A DNA stretch of 64,000 bases, taken from contig JAQFVV010000030.1 of NCBI GenBank assembly GCA_028023455.1, positions 5,906,501 to 5,970,500 on the forward strand, read 5' to 3'. Of the stretch, positions 55,863-64,000 are shown one piece after another. Position 1 is the first letter of the stretch. Every line of letters begins with the position of its first letter. The notes under the pieces are model-generated. The model saw only the letters and a program-made list of their open reading frames with translations. It was not told the DNA's origin and did no database searches. The DNA is from Epiperipatus broadwayi. Its lineage: Eukaryota; Onychophora; Udeonychophora; Euonychophora; Peripatidae. The position numbers and the translations under genes are program-made.

Positions 55863-56142
55863 AACAGGCAAAACTCTCCATAAAGTAGTGCCACACAGGG
55901 CAAGCCAGAGTAATCAATGGATGCCAGAAGACTTGTGTATAAAATCCATATCTAGTGCCTACTCATCCAATATCCCCAGACTAGTTTCTAGCTTGTGGCT
56001 TTCATCAGTGAGGAGCTTTGGATCTGAGATCACTGCACCTAGATTACTCTGGCTTGCACTGAGTGGCACTACTGTATGGAGAGTTTTGCCTGTTTTAATA
56101 AAAGTTATGAGCAAGCATAAGAAATGGTGATCATGTGATGAA
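55863..56142 (-). repeat. Family B element with short inverted ends
   Basis: ACAGGCAAAACTCTCCATAA and AGTAGTGCCAC at the left; the complement GTGGCACTACTGTATGGAG and AGTTTTGCCTGTTT at the right, followed by the outer GGTGATCATGTGATG. The second arm is reduced to about 60 bp. Confidence 0.86.
55965..56023 (-). ncRNA. Hammerhead ribozyme, type I (family B), with compensatory stem II
   Basis: Minus strand ATCCAA-AGC-TCCTCA, CTGATGA, stem II AGC-CACAA-GCT, GAAA, CTAGTC, TGGGGA-TA-TTGGAT. Stem II differs from the other copies (GGC/GCC) by a paired G-C to A-U change, so base pairing is preserved. Confidence 0.9.
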
Positions 56143-57384
56143 TATAGTACTAAACGGAAAAAAATGCTTAATATAGTCCAAAAATCCATTTTGTAAATAT
56201 TATTAGTTAAGCTAGCTGGTCAACACTGATCCAACAATTCAGGATAATAAATTACAAAATAAATATAAATTTTAGATAAAAATTTTGTCTATTTAATCAA
56301 ATTATAAAAATCACTACCACCTCAAAGAAATAAAATAAACCTTTTAAAAATGTTATTTATGAATATCAGATTAATTTTTACTTTAATATAAAGACAAAAA
56401 GAAGAATACAAAACAAGATTTCAAAATAACATACATATATTCTAAATCAAGATTAATATTCAAACTACTGATTTATTAAGTAAGTGACATACTCTCTATC
56501 CAAAGTACATGACAAAACTGTTTTAGTGAAAAGAATGAGTGCCTTCTCTTTTTACCTCAATATATTTATAATGTGTTTAAAATATAGCTTTAAAAGTAAT
56601 TTGATTTCTTTTCAAAGTTCTTTAGGTAAGCCTCTATAAATAAATTGAGTTAAAGAGAGAAGAATTGATCTTTTTTTAAAAAAGTTTTGTCTTGTGCTTT
56701 GGATTAATAGTATTTCCTTTATTTAATAAACCAGTAGCTGGAGTATTAATCTCATTGTGCTATATAATATTGATCACTGGAAATGTTTATATATATATAA
56801 TAAAACATTACTTGCCTAGTGCTGTTTAGAGCAGGACACCCCAAGAGCTACAAGTTCCTGGATTGATTCCTAACTGAATTTGCCACTTTGTGGTTAGATA
56901 TCATACATGTCCTCCTAAGTTTGAATTTTTTTTAATTATTTTTAAGCATTACTTGTTATTTTCCACATCGTGAAAAAAAAAAAAAAATTGTAATTCTTTT
57001 AAGACAAAAACAGAAATATATTAAAGATGTCCTGAACTCTTTTAATTAGTATTAGAGATTTTTTTATTTATTTAAAATATAATTCCCATTTTATTCTTCT
57101 AATATCTAAGTCTATTAAAGTTTATAAAATATAGCTTCAATACTTTATTGTAATTAAACAAAATTGCATTCACATTTTTTATTAAATATAAAGTTCAATA
57201 CAAATTATTATTATTTTTAAAATATAAGTTTAACGCGATACTCAAAATATTTGAAGATGACAAATTGTTCAGATTTGTAATTATATGGTGGTTTATTTCC
57301 TTCATCTACTGCAATTGCTAAATGTTTTAGCAAAATTCAAACTAAATGTTATTAGTATCTTTTCAGATTAGTATATAACATCAA
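56143..57384. other. No gene seen
   Basis: AT-rich. A possible B-box-like GGATTGATTCC at about 56861 after GAGCTACAAGTTCCT is too weak to call a tRNA gene. Confidence 0.35.
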
Positions 57385-58078
57385 CCTGCAGATGAAAGTA
57401 AAAAAGTAGGACTAAAGATAAATGTTAAAAAGACTAAAGTAATGTTTAATATGAAAATAAAGATTGATTATGATGAGTTAGAAGAAGTTAACAGCTACAA
57501 ATATCTTGGTCAGATTATTAATACAGGTGGAAACATAATGCATGAAATTAATCATAGAATTAAACTTGGTTGGAATGCTTTTGGTAGAAATAACTTGATA
57601 CTAAAAGGAAATATGCCTATGTGTTTGAAAAGGAAGGTTTTTAATAAATGTGTTTTACCAGTTCTTACTTATGGATCAGAGACTTGGACAATTAATAGAA
57701 GAGCAATACAGAGACTTCAGACCACTCAAAAAAGTTTGGAGAGACACATGTTGGGAGTAACAAGAAGAGATCGAAAATGCAATATATGGGTAGAGAACAA
57801 ACAGGTGTTATTGACCTCATTGAAAAAAATAAAAGACTGAAGTGGAGTTGGACTGGATATATTGCTAGAAGAGATGATAATAGATGAACAATTAAAATCG
57901 TAAACTGGATTCCAAGAGATTGTAAAAGACCCAGAAAGAGACCATGTGAGATGGATAGATGAAATAAGAAAGTGTGCAAGGTTGATGTGGAGAAGAGAAG
58001 CTAAAGATCGGAGAAGATGGATTGAACTTGGAGAGACCTTCATCCTGCAATGGATTGATAATGATTGATGATGATGAT
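57385..58078 (+). mobile_element. RTE LINE, 5'-truncated copy
   Basis: Begins within RT after motif C (GATGAAAGTAAAAAAGTAGG) and continues to the ATGATGATGATTATT tail. The frame 57442-57840 encodes KIKIDYDELEEVNSYKYLGQ, YGSETW and MLGVTRRDRKCNIWV. Close to the 19.4 kb copy but with a loss at about 57450 (the NRF-AQN segment) and a single-base deletion near 57790. Confidence 0.92.
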
Positions 58079-58080
58079 TA

Positions 58081-58510
58081 TTACTAATAATTGAATATAT
58101 TTAGAAAAGTATAAATAAAGTTTGAATTTTGTAATATTTTACCATTAAGTTAGGTGGTGAAAATAATCCAATATATAATTACAAATTAAAATATCATCAT
58201 CGTAAACTTTAGAAGGAAAACTTTTTCAAATCTTTATTTTAATTCAAAACGTCTGGGAAAACATTGTTTTTAAAACTAGCAGTGATTTTCAACTGTCTTC
58301 AGGCCATTTATTTTCAAAGCCCCGTCCCCCATCTTAACACTAACCATTTTTTTTAACACACCTGCCATTTTATTATGTCTTTTTTTTGCTAGAAATTACT
58401 GAAAAAAACTTTGCATTCACATTTACTATCTCTTTTCATACTTTCAATCTCCCCTCCCCACAAAATAATCACTATAGAAATAAGTAAAGCAAATTATTTG
58501 AAAATAGAAA
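58081..58510. other. No gene seen
   Basis: AT-rich. CAGTGATTTTCAACTG at about 58281 recalls a hAT end, but no partner was found. Confidence 0.35.
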
Positions 58511-58513
58511 TAC

Positions 58514-58618
58514 GTTGTTAGCCGAGAGGTATCGCAGCCGCCATGCAACCAACTACTTGCTTGCATGGGGTTGTGGATTCGCGTCCCGGCCGATGCTATG
58601 ACATATGAAAAAAAAAAA
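58514..58618 (+). mobile_element. tRNA-derived SINE, copy 8
   Basis: GTTGTTAGCCGAGAGG, then GGATTCGCGTCCCGGCC as B-box region, GATGCTATGACATATG and an 11-A run. Target-site duplication unclear. Confidence 0.85.
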
Positions 58619-58667
58619 CTCAAAAAATTACAAATCTACAGTAACTAAATAATACTTAAATAATATT

Positions 58668-59045
58668 ATATAGGGTATTATGAGCTCAGACTTTTACCTG
58701 ACCCTCAACTCTCCACACTATCTCAATACACTGATACACTTGACCACATATATGTCTAAAATATAAATAATTACTAATATACGTATTTCATGCTAAACCA
58801 GCACTTGTCAGTTGATCCAGATTATTGGGTAGAGATGATAATCTGGATCAACTGAGGAGTGCTGGTTTAGCACGAACTAGGTATATTGGTGATTATTTAT
58901 CTTTTAGACATATATGTGATCAAGTGTGTCAGTGATATGAGATAGTATGGAGAATTGAGGGTCGTGTGATAGTCTGAGCTCAAAATACCCTATATATTAC
59001 ATTCTTTGTACTGGTATATTTGTAGCCTGTATGTTAGATATTAAA
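58668..59045. repeat. Family A inverted dimer of half units
   Basis: A forward half unit (GGGTATTATGAGCTCAGAC to GTTGATCCAGATTATTGGG) meets at about 58830 a reverse half unit (AGAGATGATAATCTGGATC to TACCCTATATATTACATTC). The junction lies just outside the ribozyme's distal stem I. Both cores are mutated (CTGACAA; CTGAGGA is acceptable but A15.1 is C). Confidence 0.88.
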
Positions 59046-59388
59046 TTATATTAGTAAATATATACCTGGAAAATATAATAAGTAAATTTTTAAAAAATTG
59101 AATTCCAAATTGATAAGAGTTTTATTTGTTCTGTGATAGTTTTCTTCTATATACTTTACCTTTTTATAATATTTAATGAAAACTTAAACTTGACAAAGAA
59201 TTGAAATATTTCAAGTTGAATACCAATATGCTGAAGGAGTCCACAATCACCATTAGAAATTTTTTGATGAAGTTTTATGATACCTCACTAAAAACATTTT
59301 GAATTAAATATAATGTTGAAAAGATACTGAAATCATCTGAAATTGTTTTTTAGCAATAATTCACAATAATGATGTTGTCAAAATTCAT

Positions 59389-59394
59389 TTTATT
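59389..59394 (-). terminator. Candidate polyadenylation signal AATAAA
   Basis: Minus-strand AATAAA 17 bases after the TGA of the candidate exon at 59411-59537. In AT-rich DNA the hexamer is common, so support comes from position only. Confidence 0.4.
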
Positions 59395-59410
59395 GAATTT
59401 AATAAACAAA

Positions 59411-59537
59411 TCATATCGCTGATCCTATCAGTTTTAATTTTTCAAGATTGTTAGAGTCACCATTCTGCACATTTCCACAACATTCTACAACGATATCAGG
59501 AAATTCATCATATCTCCAGCCCTTGCCTTTGGATAGT
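59411..59537 (-). CDS. Candidate terminal coding exon, unknown protein
   Basis: After a T-rich tract and CATAG (possible splice acceptor), the minus strand reads LSKGKGWRYDEFPDIVVECC and GNVQNGDSNNLEKLKLIGSA to a TGA at 59411. Codon use and residue mix look like real protein. AATAAA lies 17 bases downstream (59389-59394), as expected of a 3' terminal exon. DIVVECC superficially recalls the C-terminal end of TGF-beta-type ligands (VVxxCGC), but the cysteines do not match well, so no assignment. Upstream exons not found. Confidence 0.5.
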
Positions 59538-59879
59538 CTATGAACATCAGTGTAAAAAAATAATATTTTAATCGATTACTAAGATTATAGTAATTTAATG
59601 TTGGAGAATGTTTCAATGATTAGTAATATTTGCCATGAATTTTAAAATAGGCTACAAATGTCTTCAATGATTTATCATTGATAAACTCCATCATCTTGCA
59701 TAGGCAATTATTTTTGTAAATGGAATTTGTTTGTCTAAAATAAAGATTCTCTATTGCATACATCTACTAATATTTTTATAATAATAGTAGTTCTTTATTT
59801 AACTTTTTTCTTTTATGAATTGTATATATATATATATTATAATGATCGAAAGGAATGTGAAGATCGAATCTAACCACAA

Positions 59880-61700
59880 AAACAATATCTGCACTACAAG
59901 GGCGCCATCTAGGCATTTGAGCCTAGAAAAATTTATAAAGTAGGCAGATACGCACTGTTAAGATTCCACTTTCTTTAAATATTCCGACCGTTAGCCCAAG
60001 TCACTAGCTCAGCGGAGACGCAGAGATAAAAATCTATAAATTTTATATCTTAAATATAAAAGAATAAAAGCCACTGCCAGAAATTAACACATAAAAATAT
60101 TTATTTATGCACATATAAAATAATATTTAAATTTTGAGGAATAAATTTAACGTTTATAATTTTATATTGATCTTTAATTCTAAATTTAAGTAGATTGCAT
60201 ATAATGAGTTTACTATTTATTTAGAGGGTCGAGTATGAATGGACTACATAGGTCTGCATTTGAAAGGAAAATATTCTTCCCTGATTTAACCTTAGGCAAC
60301 AAATTTCACAATCAACTGGCGCCAATCCATCTGATACATTCATGTACTCAATGTAGCATGATACGACAACACAAAATACTATATTGTCAGGAATGTACAT
60401 CTGAACAATAAGTAGAAATAGAGAAGACATTGACTCTCCACCACAGGAATGTGACATCTGTTGGCAAGTAGATCAATAAACAAAAAACTCCATAGGAATG
60501 GACTGCGGTCTTCTGCCGACTTACAAACCCATCCATAGGCAAACAGAGGGTGTGTGGTGTATATCTATAATCCTGCCCGTAGTGGACCTCATACTACATC
60601 TACTAATTACACAAATATATCCAATCCACTGAACCAATTCAACTACGAAATGAATAACCTAAGATTACCCTCCCTTAATACACTTTACAAAACTATATAG
60701 CCATTCACGCCCGACTTAATTTTAACATTTAAGATTACCTTCGCACAGATTTGTTTAAAAATGTTGGGTATAGATTGACTACATAGATTCCATGGTCAAA
60801 AACATTTCAAAATAAACATAAACGATCAAAATACAAAATTATTGATACCGACAATCGCAGAGGGAAACTTATAAGTAACCCAATAGTATTCACCATAAGA
60901 TACTTGCGTTGTCACCAATAACTTAAAAGACATCCGAATAAATACATTTTAGATACTCACCGTAATGTATCATTATTTATCGAATGTCTATATATTTTGA
61001 TCAAATATGAAAACCAAAATATAATTAACCACAAACGAATCCATGCAAGCGTCTATAAACAACTTAAATTTTATACATTTAACTAATCTTTACAATAAGA
61101 AAAAAAAAAATGGAAATGATGTTTATCAATCGGAAAACATATAAAATCAAACATTATTAATTTGATTTAAAAACTTACAAAAGTCAGATAAGAGTCCGTT
61201 TTAACATTTCAGTTGGCTTGTTTATCAATTTGTAAAACTTGACGAAAGTTCTTGATTGATTTTAACAATTGTTCATTTCATATAGCTTATGGTATAAGAG
61301 TCCAGGCCTCTGCTTTCAATTCCCGCGACGCCTCCGTTGGAAGGTAATGTTCTGGAGATGGCAATAGCTGGTTCAAGGTATCACAGTCTTTTCATTTTTT
61401 TTTTTATTTTTATAGAGAGTGTGGTATGTGCGTCATACCACATCTCTCAAACACACAACGCTGGACCTGCCCAATACTCAATATTTCTCCTTTTTATATT
61501 ATCCACACGGATTCAAACAACAAAACGTCACCAATCCATCACTTTCGTTAGGGTCCGAGCCAAGGCTTGGTGCTTCCATTGGTCCAGCTATTTTCTCTTA
61601 TCTAATTTCCATCTGACCCTTTAATTATATAAGAGCCTTGAGGGCTAGCTTGTTTTTCAAATAATAAACAATCATCTCCATTTATAGATTACAGGAATTA
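59880..61700. other. Less AT-rich region with possible LTR-element relics
   Basis: The minus strand has TGGCGCCCTTGT at about 59899-59910, resembling a lysine-tRNA primer-binding site (TGGCGCCC). The plus strand has coding-like scraps: HSCTQCSMIRQHKILYCQEC near 60340-60400 (CxxC...H...CxxC, a knuckle-like pattern) and DTDNRRGKLISNPIVFTIRY near 60845-60905, with stops between. At 61277-61330, ATAGCTTATGGTATAAGAG and TTTCAATTCCCGCG look tRNA-like. I could not define an element. Confidence 0.3.
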
Positions 61701-62149
61701 ATTAATACCTGTTTTTATTTTAACTTATATTAAATATTTTAATATTTAACTCTTGTATTTTTTTATCAAAAAAAAATACGTTCAAATACCTTTTTTTATT
61801 TATATATATATAAAAAAATATTTTTAAAGTTTAGCATCTGTGCGAATATATATAATTAACAACATTTTAATTTTAGCGTCTAGTTTTTTTATAGATTTTT
61901 AATACATTTATTTTTATTTGCGAACTTTGTTTTTCTTTTAAATTAATGTAACGACATATCTATATATCGTTACAATATATATATATAAGAAGCAAAGATT
62001 TGTTATTGCCTGGAAACATTAACTCATCTAGCTAAAATGCTAATTTCATTATTAATAACAGCATGTGATGTGATGCACTGTGACTTCTCCTTATTCGGAG
62101 TCAGGAATCTCTCAGCCCTAGGCCCATAGAAACCTGTTAACCACTTTAC
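61701..62149. other. No gene seen
   Basis: Very AT-rich, with TA-dinucleotide runs at 61801-61812 and 61975-61987. Confidence 0.4.
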
Positions 62150-64000
62150 CTATCCTTTTTATTTTTCACCTTGCATTTTCCACATATTCTTCTTTATCCT
62201 GCTCCATCCCATTTCTACAACATAATATTTGTCAAATCCATGGTCTTTATATCTAAATCCACCTTATCTGTTTTCAAACCCAGCATAAAAACCAAGAACC
62301 CACTTTCTGTATAATCACATTGCTTATATTTATGTTTTCACAACCTTATTATTTGCACTCTTTCTTCTTGTAAAAATTTACATTCAATTACAGATGTCTA
62401 ATATTTTCTATGCCTTTCTTACATAACTTGCAGATTAAATCACCCACATTTCTCCATTTATATGTATATTCCATTGAAGTTAATAATGCTATTCGAGCCT
62501 TAAAAAATAAACTACTGTCCTTGCTATTATCATAAATTACTTCCCACCCAATATTCTGTTTACTTCTATATATTTAAACTCTTTTTACTCTTCATATTTA
62601 GTTTTCCATTTCTCCAACTCCCTATTCTTTATTAACGCACCTGTTCTTCTATCCCATTCCTTGCCACTATAACATTCAACAATTCTCCTAACACAATCAT
62701 CCCATTTTTTGTATAAATATAATGACATAAATTTTTTATTCAAATCATCTGCATGCCATATTATTTCTCACCCATTTTGTTTCCTATACTATTTTGGCTA
62801 TTCTCTTATTATCCATAAATTGCAATCTATGAAACATTTTCATTTTGCTTTTTGCATCTCTCATATAAAAACTTGACCATACCATTTCTTCTTGAATTGC
62901 CTCATTTGCCATCCATACATCTGCATCTAATGCATGTCTTTCTACTTTTCTTTGTACTTTTTCTAAGTAATCTAACATCCCTTTCCTAACACATAATGCA
63001 TCATTACCATATGTTAACCCTGATACTGCCATTCCCTTCCAGACAATTCTAGCTACATCATGTTTATTATATGAAACCACTGTTAATTTATTTATTAGAC
63101 CCTTTCTTTTCTTTGCTTCATTTATCAATTTTTTCTTTTATTCATCCCAGCATTTTCTCTGATTATTAATCATCATTACTTTTGATTTTTCTTCTCTAAA
63201 TTTAATCCCCATCATTTTACCCACCCTTGTGCATGTCCTCAGCATAACTTCCATATCTTCTCTTCTTTCTGGGCACAAGAAAACATCATTTGCAGATAAA
63301 AGACCTGATAATGTATATACTACCTTGCCACCTATAAATGGTATCTCCACCTCTCTTCCTAGTCTTTCTATTGCTTTCTCCATTTCTCTCAAATACAACA
63401 AAAACAAAATAGGTGACATAGGAAATCCTTGCCTTAGTCCCACCCCATTTTTAGCTTTAACAGATTCCATATTCCCTAATTGATAGTATAGAAATTATTT
63501 TCATACAATCTCTTAATAAGATCTACCAAGGTTCATTTCTTTCACAAATTTACTAAACTTACCCATAATCTATTTCTATTTACTCAATCATTTGCCTTTT
63601 CTATATCTATAAAAACCATATATAATTGTCTATCTATATTTCTACTCATATCTATAAGTAGTGTAACTACAAATAAGCTATCTCCTATATGCCTATCCAA
63701 TTGAAAAGCTCCTTGCATTTCTCCTACTATATTATTTTCTTCCATCCATTTTGTAACCCTTCCAGTCACCATATATATACAAAAACTTTATATAGTCACT
63801 ATCTATAATTACTAATTTTCTGTGATCCCTACCCTTTTTTTAAAATAGTAGGCTTACTCTTGTATTACTCCAACTATCCAGAAAATCTATCTTCTGTGCC
63901 ATCTTATTAAAACATAATAATAGGTTTAAATTTGCCTTATGTTCTAAATTCATTACCATCTCTGCTGCCCATCCACCAAAATCTCTTGCCTTTTCATTTT
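62150..64000 (-). mobile_element. Second LINE (not RTE), decayed, runs off window
   Basis: Minus-strand non-LTR retrotransposon. RT pieces lie at 63584-63772 (GAFQLDRHIGDSLF, FIDIEKAND), 63138-63470 (GVGLRQGFPMSPILFLLYL, LLSANDVFLCP) and 62784-63128 (VSGLTYGNDALCVRKGM, KVQRKVERHALDADVW). A zinc-knuckle-like tail follows (about 62365-62455: DLICKLCKKGIENIRHL then IECKF in the next frame). This resembles LINEs of the CR1/jockey-I breadth, but the clade is not determinable here. Multiple stops and frameshifts. Confidence 0.85.
63138..63470 (-). pseudogene. LINE RT palm fragment with catalytic loss
   Basis: Contains motif B (LRQGFPMSP) and motif C. The expected YADD box reads SAND, so the first catalytic Asp is Asn and the aromatic residue is lost. 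With the frame breaks on both sides this copy cannot encode an active RT. Confidence 0.82.

Noticed and set aside
59899-59910. Lysine-type primer-binding site proving an LTR element at 59.9-61.6 kb
   Set aside because: Only a short match, with no LTR pair found in the window. Kept as a low-confidence remark only.
60221-60457. 78-codon minus frame with cysteines
   Set aside because: The plus strand of the same segment has the more protein-like knuckle pattern. The minus frame has no recognisable family.

Overview
The window is strongly AT-rich, intron/intergenic-type animal DNA. It has no operons and almost no intact reading frames. The transposon content (an RTE/BovB-type LINE with an ATG-ATG tail, a Ty3/gypsy LTR element, hAT and Tc1-type remnants, tRNA-derived SINEs with perfect target-site duplications, GATA/GACA-type microsatellite) points to an invertebrate metazoan. 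I cannot fix the phylum from sequence alone. Host coding content is minimal: one good candidate terminal exon (59411-59537, minus strand, with AATAAA), a weak candidate promoter and first exon (10267-10764), and several decayed coding-like islands.

The main discovery is that three unrelated dispersed repeat families (called A, B and C here) each carry a type I hammerhead self-cleaving ribozyme. Each has the CUGANGA box, stem-loop II, GAAA, a minimal stem III, an NUH cleavage triplet and a stem I that re-pairs beyond an internal loop. Family A is present at about 14 loci, family B at about 8, and family C at one compound locus. A and C occur as direct tandems of about 414 and 411 bp, the size and layout of animal retrozymes (non-autonomous circular-RNA retroelements) or of hammerhead-bearing Penelope-type terminal repeats. 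All three families also occur repeatedly as head-to-head inverted dimers, forming near-perfect palindromes of 0.4-1.3 kb. No Penelope reverse transcriptase was seen in the window.

Layout. 1-1450: mosaic of family B, A and E pieces. 2456-2713: foldback element. 3214-3336: SINE. 3609-3690 and 4366-4785: RTE pieces. 4844-8144: gypsy element, minus strand, deleted for RT/RNase H. 8145-15900: mostly unique DNA with a few family A copies and a possible gene start near 10.3-10.8 kb. 15905-16790: family A palindrome. 17365-17935: tandem/foldback element. 19440-22493: nearly complete RTE LINE whose RT frame is open. 25463-26660: hAT-type element. 27-30 kb: SINEs and a Tc1-like relic. 31.5-35 kb: families B and A plus a second hAT element. 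37.57-38.27 kb: tetranucleotide mosaic. 39.2-39.9 kb: family A tandem. 41.6-42.0 kb: family B palindrome. 42.1-44.7 kb: decayed unrecognised gene. 48.0-49.3 kb: family C array. 51-56 kb: A and B palindromes and SINEs. 57.4-58.1 kb: truncated RTE. 58.7-59.0 kb: family A palindrome. 59.4 kb: candidate exon. 62.2-64.0 kb: second, decayed LINE.

The functional links are between mobile elements. The RTE LINE is a plausible source of machinery for short retroposons, although the SINE tails do not resemble its 3' end. The hammerhead families would process their own tandem transcripts into unit-length RNAs and need an RT supplied elsewhere.
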